From NCBI GenBank assembly GCA_031428635.1, contig JANPPS010000022.1, positions 1 through 10,956 of the forward strand: a stretch of 10,956 bases of DNA, given 5' to 3'. The position numbers were made by a program, and so were the translations under genes. Positions 1 to 7,512 of the stretch are shown one piece after another. Source of the DNA: JANPPS01 sp031428635. Lineage in GTDB: Bacteria; Pseudomonadota; Alphaproteobacteria; Acetobacterales; Acetobacteraceae. The notes beneath the pieces were generated by a model, which saw nothing but the letters and a program-made list of their open reading frames with translations, was not told where the DNA came from and searched no databases. The first letter of the stretch is position 1. Each line of letters begins with the position of its first letter.

Positions 1-219
1 GGCAAATTCGCGGTCGGTGTCGCCCGTCATAGGTACGGCCGCCATGTCCCGCGACATCTTGTCCATCGCCGACATCATCGAATCCCCGCCCGGCGTGGCA
101 TACGGCGTCGCCGGCATGTTCATTCCTGGCATCGGTGCCGTCTGCTGCGCCAACACGGGAACGGCGACCGCCACCGAGAGGATCGAGAGAACGGCAGCGG
201 ACTTGAGGAGAAGCTTCAT
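1..219 (-). CDS. DUF305 family exported protein, N-terminal part (runs off left edge)
   Basis: Only the first 73 codons are in the window; this frame is open at the left edge. Residues 1-24 form a signal peptide (Lys-rich start, hydrophobic core, cleavage after VLA), so the protein is exported. Residues 28-64 are a Met-rich linker (MPGMNM, MMSAMDKM). It ends in MTGDTDREFA, which matches the stretch that comes just before the conserved MIPHHQGAI motif in DUF305 proteins; that motif would lie outside the window. DUF305 proteins are small periplasmic or secreted proteins often encoded with copper and silver resistance genes; their biochemical role is poorly defined. The start is supported by AGGA 7 nt upstream. 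It is the last visible gene of the minus-strand metal operon, 34 nt after the preceding stop. Family call is from the short terminal motif plus Met-rich context, so it is likely but not certain. Confidence 0.72.
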   Translation of the reverse strand, partial: MKLLLKSAAVLSILSVAVAVPVLAQQTAPMPGMNMPATPYATPGGDSMMSAMDKMSRDMAAVPMTGDTDREFA

Positions 220-253
220 GATAAAATCCTTTTGCTGGTGAACGTGAATATGG

Positions 254-637
254 CTACGGCGCCGACGCAAACCGGGCCTGCGCCGTCTTTCCCGATACCG
301 TGAGAGACAGCACGGTGGTCGTTTTGCCCGCAGCCGCGGCGGGTAGTTTTCCGGTTAGGCTATTGGCATCCCCAGGTGCCAAGACGACCGCCTGGGACTT
401 TCCGGCGACCAGGACGGTCGCCTTGCCGCTAAGTTGCGCGGATGGAACGGGCTTCTGGCTCCCGTCCAGCACCCAGACGGTCAAAATATCGCCGCTGATG
501 ACGAGTTCGACCCAATGCTCGGCCGAATCCTCAACAACCTGGCCGCCGTGGGCCGGTGCCGGTGGGGTTCCGTGGGCGAAGGTGGCGGCGGGTGCCAGCA
601 ACAGGCTCAGGACGACGATGGCGGTGTGCATTTTCAT
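254..637 (-). CDS. Small exported His-containing protein of metal-efflux operon
   Basis: 127 residues. Residues 1-21 are a clear signal peptide (core IVVLSLLLAPAATF, cleavage after TFA). The mature protein begins HGTPPAPAHGG, placing three His near its N-terminus (22, 30 and, further on, 41), then a small beta-rich domain (ELVISGDILTVWVLD at 44-58, then a PVPSAQLSG turn) with no cysteine and no membrane segment. I do not recognise a named family; proteins of this form are commonly seen beside CzcA-type pumps. The beta segment resembles the N-terminal domain of the adaptor encoded upstream in the same operon (its residues 48-80), suggesting the same fold. Inferred role: periplasmic metal binding or delivery to the pump. 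A strong Shine-Dalgarno, AAGGAG, lies 6 nt before the ATG, so it is translated independently of the pump gene that ends 36 nt upstream. Confidence 0.85.
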   Translation of the reverse strand: MKMHTAIVVLSLLLAPAATFAHGTPPAPAHGGQVVEDSAEHWVELVISGDILTVWVLDGSQKPVPSAQLSGKATVLVAGKSQAVVLAPGDANSLTGKLPAAAAGKTTTVLSLTVSGKTAQARFASAP

Positions 638-673
638 AACGGTCTCCTTGTGATGGTTGGGGTGGTGGTTGGG

Positions 674-3600
674 TCAGAACGCCTCGGCGGGAAGCAGCCC
701 ATCGGCGTCGGGTTCCATCAGCCGCTCCAGCGGTCGGCGGCCGATGCGAAGGAACAGGACCGGGGTCAGCAGCGTGTCGAGCAGGGTGGCGCTGACCAGG
801 CCGCCGAAGATGGTGATGGCAACCGGGTGCAGTATCTCCCTGCCCGGCGCGTCGGCCCCCACGATCAGCGGCGTCAGCGCGAACCCGGCGGACAGCGCCG
901 TCATCAGCACCGGCGTCAGCCGCTCCAGGCTGCCGCGCACGACCATGTCCGGCCCGAACGCGCAGCCCTCGTGCAGGACCAGGTTGATGTAATGGCTGAC
1001 TTTGAGGATGCCGTTGCGGGCACTGATGCCCGTCAGCGTGATAAAGCCGACCATCGTCGCCACCGATAGCGGCTGGCCCGCAATCCACAGCGCGGCGACA
1101 GAGCCGATCAGCGCCAGTGGCACGTTGCCCATAATAAGTAACGCCAGGGTGGCGGAGCGGTAGCGCGAGTATAGCACGGTGAAGATCATCGCCAGGCTGA
1201 CCAGTGACAGCGCACCGATCAGTTTGACGGCCTCCTCCTGCGCCTGGAACGTACCCTCCAACGTGACGGAATAGCCGGACGGCAGTGAGAGCTTAACGGC
1301 CTCCGTCCGGATCGCCGCGATGATGGCGCCCATGTCGGAGCCATTCGTGTTCGCCTGTACGACGATACGGCGGCGGCCGTTCTCACGCAGCACCTGGTTC
1401 GGACCGTCCGTGTCCTCCACGTCGGCGAAAATACGTAGCGGCACGCGTCCCTTCGGTGTCTCGACCAGCAGTCCGGCCAGCGCTTCCGTTGTGCGCCCGT
1501 CGTCGCTTAGGCGGAGCACTACGTCGAACCGCTTTTGCCCGTCCACGACCTGGCTCACGACCTTGCCGTTCGACAGCTTTTCCAGCGTGTCCGCCAGGGC
1601 GGCCGGGGTGACGCCGTAAAGGGCCGCCCGGTCGTAATCCAGCCGGACCTGAAGCTGCGGCACGCGTACTTGCCGTTCGACCGACACGTCCACCAGGCCG
1701 GGTATGGCCGCCATCCGATCCCGCAAAGTATCGGCCAGGCCGCGCAGGGTATCCAGATCGTCGCCGTACAGCTTGACCGCGATGGCCGCGTTCACGCCGG
1801 ACAGCAAGTGTTCCAAGCGGTGGCCGATCGGCTGGCCGATATTGAACGCGGCCGGCAGCACGGCCACGCGCTGCCGCAAATCCGTCAGTATCTCCGCTTT
1901 GGGCCGCCCCGCCCGCAGGTCCACATCCATCTCGGTCGAGTGGACGCCTTCCGCATGCTCATCCAGCTCCGCCCGCCCGACCCGGCGGCCCACGGACTTC
2001 ACCTCCGGCACATCTAGGATCAGGCGTTCGGCAATGGCGCCCAGGCGATTGCTCTCGGCCAGGCTGATGCCGGGCTGGAATGTCATGCCGACCGTCAGCG
2101 TGCCCTCATTGAATTCCGGCAGGAAGGCGCGGGGCAGCGACCAGGCGCCGACGGCTGCAACCGCCACCAACGCCAGGACAACGCCACCCAGCGGCAGCAG
2201 CTTGTCGAACGACCAGCGCAGCAGCTTCTCGTCCCAGCGTTTCAACACACGGACCAGCGGGCTTTCGCGCTCCGCAAGCCGCTTCATCCCGGGAATCAGG
2301 TAATAGCAGAGCACCGGGGTCACGGTGACGGACGTGACCAGGCTGCCGAGGATCGAGATGATGTAGGCCACCCCCAACGGCGCAAACAGCTTGCCCTCGA
2401 TCCCTTGCAGCGCGAACAGCGGCAGAAACACCAACACGACGATAATGGTCGCGTAGATGATGCCGGACCGTACCTCCTGGCTGGCAGAAGCGACGACTTC
2501 AAGCACGGCGCGCGGACTGCCGGCCTCCCGGTTCTCCTTCAACCGGCGAACCACGTTTTCCACATCGACCACGGCGTCGTCCACCAGTTCGCCGATGGCG
2601 ATCGCCAGGCCGCCCAGCGTCATCGTGTTGATCGACAGCCCGGCCAGTTTGAACACCAGGACGGTGAACAGGATCGAGATGGGGATGGCCAACAACGAGA
2701 TTACGGTCGTTCGCACGTTCAGCAGAAAGGCGAACAGGATCACGGCCACGACGATGATGGCGTCGCGCAGAGCGTCCTCGACGTTACCGATCGACGCTTC
2801 GATAAAATTGGCTTGGCGGAACAGAACCTTATCCGCGGACACACCTGGCGGTAGCGTCCGACCGAGATCGGCCAGCGCTGCCTCGACCGCTATGGTCAGC
2901 GGCACGGTATCGGCGCCGGGCTGCTTTTGGATGGATAGGATGACGGCTGGCTTACCGCCCGTGCCCGCGTCCCCGCGCTTGAACCGGGCCGCAAAATCCA
3001 CTGTCGCGACCTGGCCTAGCGTGATCGCCTGCCCGTCACGCATGGTCACCACCAGGCTGCGTAAGTCCTCGATCCGCGTCGTGCGGCCGATGTTGCGGAC
3101 AACGTATTCGGCCCGGTTCTGATCGACGAAACCGCCGCCAGTGTTGGTGCCGAACTGCTTGACCGCACGCTCCACGTCATCCAGCGAGACGTCTAGCCGC
3201 GCCATCTGGGCGATTTCGGGCGTGACCTGATACTGGCGGACCTCACCGCCGATCGGGATCACCTGCGCTACGCCGGGTATGGCCAACAGACGGGGCCGCA
3301 CCGTGAAGTCAGCAAGCTCGCGGACCTGCATCAGGCTGATGACGGACTTCTCGTCGGCTGTCATCGCGACCAGCATGATCTCGCCCATGATGGACGTGAC
3401 CGGGCCCATCTGCGGGACGACGGCCGGGGGTAGCTGCTCCTTCACGGATGCAATGCGCTCCGCGACCTGCTGCCGGTTACGATAGAGGTCGGTGCCCCAC
3501 GCGAATTCGACGTACAGGATGGATAGCCCGACGCCCGAGACCGACCGCACGCGCTCCACGCCGGGCATGCCGTTCATGGCGGTTTCCAGCGGATAGGTGA

Positions 3601-3802
3601 CAAGCTGCTCGACCTCCTCCGGCGCCATGCCCTGGGCTTCGGTCATCAGCGTGACGGTCGGGCGGTTCAGGTCGGGGAATACGTCGACCGGCATGCGGCT
3701 CAGCTCGAAGCCGCCATAGGCGACCATGACGGCCGCCGCCACGAGCACAAACAGCCGGTTACGCAGGCTGAAATGAACGAGCGCGCCGAAGAGCCGGCCC
3801 AT
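674..3802 (-). CDS. czcA: Heavy-metal efflux RND pump, CzcA/CusA family (HME-RND)
   Basis: Inner-membrane proton/metal antiporter of a tripartite efflux complex, 1042 residues, the usual family length. Visible: first membrane helix 16-36 followed by the family signature MPVDVFPDLNRPTV; central helices about 345-500; second-half first helix about 536-556 followed by LPEFNEGTLT; C-terminal helices about 862-1020. Helix 4 carries D408, D409, D413 and E415; D408 and E415 match the proton-relay acids of CzcA, whereas the CzcA D402 position is Ala, as in CusA. By my hand alignment the CusA methionine triad (573/623/672) corresponds to G572, S622 and H664, so the substrate cannot be assigned; gene symbol denotes family only. 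Start chosen at 3802: the frame stays open to 4234, but that extension overlaps the adaptor and is Arg/Gly-rich shadow sequence. The ATG shares one base with the adaptor stop (TGATG), indicating translational coupling. Confidence 0.96.
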   Translation of the reverse strand: MGRLFGALVHFSLRNRLFVLVAAAVMVAYGGFELSRMPVDVFPDLNRPTVTLMTEAQGMAPEEVEQLVTYPLETAMNGMPGVERVRSVSGVGLSILYVEFAWGTDLYRNRQQVAERIASVKEQLPPAVVPQMGPVTSIMGEIMLVAMTADEKSVISLMQVRELADFTVRPRLLAIPGVAQVIPIGGEVRQYQVTPEIAQMARLDVSLDDVERAVKQFGTNTGGGFVDQNRAEYVVRNIGRTTRIEDLRSLVVTMRDGQAITLGQVATVDFAARFKRGDAGTGGKPAVILSIQKQPGADTVPLTIAVEAALADLGRTLPPGVSADKVLFRQANFIEASIGNVEDALRDAIIVVAVILFAFLLNVRTTVISLLAIPISILFTVLVFKLAGLSINTMTLGGLAIAIGELVDDAVVDVENVVRRLKENREAGSPRAVLEVVASASQEVRSGIIYATIIVVLVFLPLFALQGIEGKLFAPLGVAYIISILGSLVTSVTVTPVLCYYLIPGMKRLAERESPLVRVLKRWDEKLLRWSFDKLLPLGGVVLALVAVAAVGAWSLPRAFLPEFNEGTLTVGMTFQPGISLAESNRLGAIAERLILDVPEVKSVGRRVGRAELDEHAEGVHSTEMDVDLRAGRPKAEILTDLRQRVAVLPAAFNIGQPIGHRLEHLLSGVNAAIAVKLYGDDLDTLRGLADTLRDRMAAIPGLVDVSVERQVRVPQLQVRLDYDRAALYGVTPAALADTLEKLSNGKVVSQVVDGQKRFDVVLRLSDDGRTTEALAGLLVETPKGRVPLRIFADVEDTDGPNQVLRENGRRRIVVQANTNGSDMGAIIAAIRTEAVKLSLPSGYSVTLEGTFQAQEEAVKLIGALSLVSLAMIFTVLYSRYRSATLALLIMGNVPLALIGSVAALWIAGQPLSVATMVGFITLTGISARNGILKVSHYINLVLHEGCAFGPDMVVRGSLERLTPVLMTALSAGFALTPLIVGADAPGREILHPVAITIFGGLVSATLLDTLLTPVLFLRIGRRPLERLMEPDADGLLPAEAF

Positions 3803-5454
3803 CAGCGCACCTGACCAAGCAGTTCTGCACCCTGGACGACGATCCGCGGTACGGTATCTGACGGCAGCCCACCGAGGACCAACACCCGTCCGGCGTCCAG
3901 TGCCCGAACCCGGACCGGGCGGGCCACGAAGCGTTCGGCGGAGACGTGGTCCCACACGGCGGACAACCCGTTGGCTTGCCGTATGACCGCCGCCCGCGGC
4001 AGGGCGACACCGCGGTCTTTGCCGTCCACCTCGGCTACCACCGTCACGGGGGTCCCGACCGAAAGACCCGGCGGTGCGCCGTCGATACGGAATTGCAGCG
4101 GCACCGCACCCTGGCGCAGCATCATGCCGCGGCCGATGAACGTCACCGTGAGTTGAGTGCCGTCCGCGGTCACCGCGGTCGCCCCGTGCACCTGCCCGGC
4201 GAGCGAGGGGTCCGTCAACGTAGCCTCGACCCAAAGACGCGCCGGGTCGACGATCTCGAACAGGACATCCTTGCTCTCGACCAGCGCGCCGACCTGGGCG
4301 TTCGCCACGGACACGATTCCTGATGCGGGCGCGCGCAGGATCTCGCTTTGTGTCAGCGAGGGCGACAGCGCCGCGCGCCGCTTTCTGGCGCCGTCCAGTT
4401 CGAAGCGCGCGTCGTCGATGTCCTTACCGGGCACGCTGCCCGCCAGGGTGGAGAGCCGTGAGACCTTCGCCTGCGCCATCCTGACGGCCGTATCGAGTTC
4501 CGCGACCTGGGCCTGCACGCCGCCCCGTTCGATGGCGCCGATGGACGGCGTTACCACCGCAAGGATATCGCCCTGCTGTACCCGCTGCCCCAGGCGGGCC
4601 AGCCCCTGCTCACCTGGCCCCACGCGGCCAGGCTGGCTTGCCTGCACGCGTCCGGCCGCGCCGGGGTCGGCGACCACTTGGCCGATGACCTGCACCGTGC
4701 GGGCGGCGTCGTTTTCGGCGGCCAGCACAGTCCGGATGGCGAGCAGCCGCTGGGCGCCCTTTGGCATCGACACGCTGCCGTCTGGCTGACGCCGGGGCGC
4801 GTCGGTCGCCGCAGGAGGGGCGGGTTCGTCGCCATGTCCCGGGTGCGCGAAAGCCGCACCGGCGACCAGCACGCCGGAAAGCAGGGCCATCCCACCCAGC
4901 GCGGCACGCCAGCGGCCGCGTGCCTGGAACACCAGGATCGTGAAAACGCCAAGCAAGAAGCCCAAAGCCACGATTACCGGGCCGCGACGATCGCCCAGCG
5001 CCGCCTGCAAACGCGCCCGGGGGCCACTCACGCCGGCACTGGCTGGATGGTCGTCGGCGGGTAAATCGAGGCTGGCGTTCAGCAGGTCCGCGTCGTCACC
5101 GGCGGTTACGGTGAACACCAACTCGTGCCGCCCCGGCTGCGTGAGCCACGGAGCCTCCAGCCTGTAACTACCGTCGGGCTGCGGTGCTGCCGCCGTAGTC
5201 GTGTCGCCCTCACCGACATCGATGGACGCGCCCGTCACAGGCTCGTTCGTCGCAAAGCGATCCAAGTACAGGATTGCGGCACCACCCCGGACGGTGGCCA
5301 CGAGTTCGAACAGAGCCGAATTAGCCTCCGCGCGGGGGGCGGCTACGCCGGACGCCGGTGCCAGTACCGGGGCGCCGTCGTCATGACCGGCGTGGGCCAA
5401 GGCGGACTGGCTTGTTAGCGCGAATAGGATCGTGACGGCGGCAAGTACCTTCAT
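3802..5454 (-). CDS. czcB: RND periplasmic adaptor (CzcB/CusB type) with extra N-terminal domain and two-helix membrane hairpin
   Basis: Membrane-fusion protein linking the pump to the outer-membrane channel; 550 residues, longer than the usual 380-450. Order: signal peptide 1-20 (cleavage after ALA); HAGHDD at 21-26; beta-rich domain about 47-130; membrane helix about 159-177; short basic loop ARGRWRA; membrane helix about 185-203; HPGHGDE at 204-210; Pro/Ala linker; then the true adaptor: first barrel-sandwich half about 255-305, alpha-hairpin about 312-366, second sandwich half about 372-403 (ILRAPASGIVS), beta barrel about 405-480 and membrane-proximal domain to 550. The basic loop fits a cytoplasmic turn, so both His-rich segments would face the periplasm. 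The N-terminal domain resembles the 127-residue exported protein at 254-637. Its ATG overlaps the channel gene's stop (ATGA, 4 nt). Adaptor identity is sure; the topology is inferred. Confidence 0.94.
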   Translation of the reverse strand: MKVLAAVTILFALTSQSALAHAGHDDGAPVLAPASGVAAPRAEANSALFELVATVRGGAAILYLDRFATNEPVTGASIDVGEGDTTTAAAPQPDGSYRLEAPWLTQPGRHELVFTVTAGDDADLLNASLDLPADDHPASAGVSGPRARLQAALGDRRGPVIVALGFLLGVFTILVFQARGRWRAALGGMALLSGVLVAGAAFAHPGHGDEPAPPAATDAPRRQPDGSVSMPKGAQRLLAIRTVLAAENDAARTVQVIGQVVADPGAAGRVQASQPGRVGPGEQGLARLGQRVQQGDILAVVTPSIGAIERGGVQAQVAELDTAVRMAQAKVSRLSTLAGSVPGKDIDDARFELDGARKRRAALSPSLTQSEILRAPASGIVSVANAQVGALVESKDVLFEIVDPARLWVEATLTDPSLAGQVHGATAVTADGTQLTVTFIGRGMMLRQGAVPLQFRIDGAPPGLSVGTPVTVVAEVDGKDRGVALPRAAVIRQANGLSAVWDHVSAERFVARPVRVRALDAGRVLVLGGLPSDTVPRIVVQGAELLGQVR

Positions 5455-6908
5455 GGCAGGATCCCCAGGGCCTGGTTGACACGGGAACGGGCGAGACGGA
5501 CGCCGATCTCGGCGCGCGCCTGGGCGATTTCGGCCTCGGTCGCGAGCGCACGGATGCGGATCACGTCACCGAGCGAGGCCAGGCCACCGCGAAACGCAGC
5601 CTCCGACAGGCCGCGTTGCTGGCGATAGACGGCGGCACGCTGGCGGGTTGCCACGGAAGCCTGTCGCGCCGTGTCGAGTTCGACGCGCGCCCGTGCCATC
5701 TGCAGTTCCACTTGGCGACGGACATTGGCCGCCGTGGCCGTGGCCTCGGTCAGGTCCGCCTGGGCCGCCATCTGGCGCGGCGCGTTGCGCGCTTCCGTCG
5801 AGAACGGCAGACGGAACTGAAGGCCAATGCGGTTACCGAACTGGGTCGATCCGATCTCCCGCGAGCTGCGACCGATGATCCCGATCTCCGGACTTTCGCG
5901 TGTTTGTATGTCGGTAAGACGCCGGCTCGCTTCGGCCGTGGCGGCGGTTCCGTCAGCCTCTGCCACGCGGGGGTGCGATACCGCGACCGCTTGCGGCGGG
6001 TCTGGCTCATTCAGGGCCGCCGGGTCAGGTTCGATCCCCGTGAGAGAGCGGAACGCCAGCTTGGCACTGCTCAGCGCGGCCTGCCGCTCGCCGAGTGCGA
6101 TCTCAGCCTCCAGCCGATCGAGGCGCGCGGTCAGCAATTCGGCTTCGGCCGCGTCCCGTCCGCGCACCCGCCTGGCCACGTCCGCTTCCAGGCTTTTGGC
6201 ATCACGCAGGCGCGCATCGGCCCCAGCCGTCTCGACCTGCGCCAAAGCGACCGTTGCGAGAAACTCCCGCACCTCTCCGGCCACCGCTAGCCGTTGGGCC
6301 AGTTGCTGCGCCGTCAGCCGCGACACGTCGGCGTTGGCGACCCGGCGACTGGCCGTACCCTCACCCGGCAGCCACAAAGGCGTGGCGATCGACAGCTCCG
6401 CCTCCCGGCCGCCGCGGGCATTGTTGATGCCGTCACCTGCGAAGCCGCCAGCCAGAGACGGGGGACCCGGCGTGAAGCTGTCCGCCGATCGGCCCCGCGC
6501 CAAAGCCGCCGCCTGCCGGCCAGGCGATCCCGCGAGTTCCGGGCTGCGATCCCAGGCGGCCTTTACGAAGGCGCCAAGCCGGGCCGACGCTTCAGCCATC
6601 GGTAAGGCAGGCGCAAGCGGCACTGGCCGGGACGCCGGTAGCGCCGCCCGCTTTGCAGGAATTGCACCCGGTTCGGCAGGGTCCTGAGGGGGGCTCGTTG
6701 TTGGAAGACCCAGGCTAGGCAGCGGCCCGGTTGTCGCCGGCGGAGTGGGTGATGGCGGCGCTGTCGCCGGCACTGCACCGTATGGCCGGCCGGAAGGCAA
6801 AATAGCCCGCGCACCGGGCGAGAGAAAACCCTGCGCCCCGGCGGCAGTCGCAAAGCCGCCGAGTGTCGCTGCCGCAAGCAGCGCCGCTCTTAACGTTTGT
6901 ACAGGCAT
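5451..6908 (-). CDS. czcC: Outer-membrane efflux protein, TolC/CzcC/CusC family
   Basis: Outer-membrane channel of the tripartite metal efflux complex, 485 residues. Signal peptide 1-25 (cleavage after AGA, mature start QGF). A Pro-rich low-complexity stretch covers about 41-102 and is longer than usual for the family. Two outer-membrane-efflux repeats follow, about 108-300 and 310-485, rich in long Ala/Arg/Glu helices (for example the 229-290 region with RLDRLEAEIALGERQAAL) and containing the typical beta-strand segment with GLQFRLPFS near 362-370. There is no lipobox cysteine, so unlike CusC it is probably not lipid-anchored. Start supported by GAGG 6 nt upstream of the ATG. It leads into the adaptor with a 4-nt overlap. 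It follows the small His/Cys-rich gene by 112 nt that contain two inverted repeats. Family assignment is secure; substrate is set by the pump. Confidence 0.93.
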   Translation of the reverse strand: MPVQTLRAALLAAATLGGFATAAGAQGFLSPGARAILPSGRPYGAVPATAPPSPTPPATTGPLPSLGLPTTSPPQDPAEPGAIPAKRAALPASRPVPLAPALPMAEASARLGAFVKAAWDRSPELAGSPGRQAAALARGRSADSFTPGPPSLAGGFAGDGINNARGGREAELSIATPLWLPGEGTASRRVANADVSRLTAQQLAQRLAVAGEVREFLATVALAQVETAGADARLRDAKSLEADVARRVRGRDAAEAELLTARLDRLEAEIALGERQAALSSAKLAFRSLTGIEPDPAALNEPDPPQAVAVSHPRVAEADGTAATAEASRRLTDIQTRESPEIGIIGRSSREIGSTQFGNRIGLQFRLPFSTEARNAPRQMAAQADLTEATATAANVRRQVELQMARARVELDTARQASVATRQRAAVYRQQRGLSEAAFRGGLASLGDVIRIRALATEAEIAQARAEIGVRLARSRVNQALGILP

Positions 6909-6963
6909 GGTGGTCCTCGTCGCAGGCCCGCAGTGTGGCGCGGGCGCATCCGATCAGCGCGGG

Positions 6964-7000
6964 GACGGTCTCGATGAGCAGTAAGCGCACGCGGACCGTC
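6964..7000 (-). repeat. 7-bp inverted repeat in the intergenic leader of the channel gene
   Basis: GACGGTC (6964-6970) and GACCGTC (6994-7000) are perfect complements with 23 nt between. They sit between the stop of the first operon gene and the ATG of the channel gene, next to a second, tighter hairpin at 7004-7020. In RNA these would be consecutive stem-loops. Function is unknown; a short stem with a long loop can occur by chance. Confidence 0.4.
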
Positions 7001-7003
7001 ATG

Positions 7004-7020
7004 GCCCGCTCGAGGCGGGC
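7004..7020 (-). promoter_or_regulatory. GC hairpin immediately after the first operon gene, no U-tract
   Basis: GCCCGC (7004-7009) and GCGGGC (7015-7020) form a perfect 6-bp stem around a 5-nt loop. It begins directly after the TAG stop of the gene at 7021-7431 on the minus strand. No T-run follows, so it does not look like a standard intrinsic terminator. It could stabilise an mRNA 3' end, act as a partial attenuator that lowers expression of the pump genes relative to the small first gene, or be chance in GC-rich DNA. Confidence 0.45.
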
Positions 7021-7431
7021 CTAGCTGTGGAGGAGGGTTCTAGGCGGGTCGATGTCGCAGGGATGGGCCACTCCCGGGAGCACAGTCGATGCTGCCAGGT
7101 TCCAGGTGGCGGCCAACGGAGACGCTGTCCATTCCGCCGTGACGGACAAGACTGCCAGTCCCAGGCAAGAAACTGCGCAGGCCGCGTCCGTCATGCATCC
7201 CGGGCAGTGTGGGAATTTACCCGTGCTTTGATCGGCCACTTTGCCGACCCCAGCGTGTACCGGTCGGCCACCATGGCTGTGAACTGAGCCGTCGGCGTGA
7301 TGATGGGTCGTGGCCGCCGAGGTTGGCGTCGTCGAGGTTGGCGTCGCCGACGCGAGCATCGGCATGCAGAGCCCGGTGCCGAGCACTAGGATGAGAAGCC
7401 ACGCAAAATGGCGAAAAGACGATAGCATCAT
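7021..7431 (-). CDS. Small exported His/Cys-rich protein, first gene of the metal operon
   Basis: 136 residues; no family recognised with certainty, though the layout resembles short DUF2946-like proteins of copper loci. Hydrophobic signal-peptide core 9-27 with cleavage likely after ASA (29); Cys22 is not in a good lipobox. Residues 30-42 are a Pro/Thr/Ser linker coded partly by a 15-bp tandem repeat. Then comes a His cluster (THHHADGSVHSHGG, 42-55, plus H59) and a cysteine cluster HCPGCMTDAACAVSC at 75-89 (CX2CX5CX3C), followed by a moderately hydrophobic stretch about 90-116 and a last Cys125. Seven-odd His and four clustered Cys in an exported protein imply metal binding (inference). Two tandem ATGs (7431, 7428) are possible starts; the only purine-rich match, GAGG, is 13 nt upstream, so the start is not certain. 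Confidence 0.75.
   Translation of the reverse strand: MMLSSFRHFAWLLILVLGTGLCMPMLASATPTSTTPTSAATTHHHADGSVHSHGGRPVHAGVGKVADQSTGKFPHCPGCMTDAACAVSCLGLAVLSVTAEWTASPLAATWNLAASTVLPGVAHPCDIDPPRTLLHS
7318..7347 (-). repeat. 15-bp tandem repeat, two copies, inside the His/Cys-rich gene
   Basis: CGAGGTTGGCGTCGT (7318-7332) and CGAGGTTGGCGTCGC (7333-7347) differ at the last base only. They are in frame and encode the repeated Pro-Thr-Ser linker between signal peptide and His cluster, so copy-number change would lengthen or shorten the linker without a frameshift. Confidence 0.85.
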
Positions 7432-7512
7432 TTGGAATAAGGTACCTCACGCCCGATAGAAAAGTCGAGTTCCGAGGTGACGGGCCTTTTTTAACGTGAG
7501 CGAGACCGCCGA

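Noticed and set aside
434..2303. Several long plus-strand open frames opposite the pump gene
   Set aside because: They are antisense shadows of high-GC coding DNA; composition is Arg/Gln/Ser-rich without domains.
3803..4234. 144-codon N-terminal extension of the pump frame
   Set aside because: It overlaps the adaptor coding region in another frame, is Arg/Gly/Pro-rich, and the normal pump N-terminus (MGRLFGALVHFSLRNR) starts at 3802.
7451..7492. Terminator-like GCCCG...CGGGC followed by TTTTTT on the plus strand
   Set aside because: The stem is only 5 bp with a 25-nt loop and there is no plus-strand gene to its left to terminate.
7432..7512. MerR/CueR-type promoter for the metal operon with 19-bp spacer (CTCGAC, TACCTT on the minus strand)
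   Set aside because: Both hexamers match poorly and no clear dyad lies in the spacer; I cannot support a promoter call.
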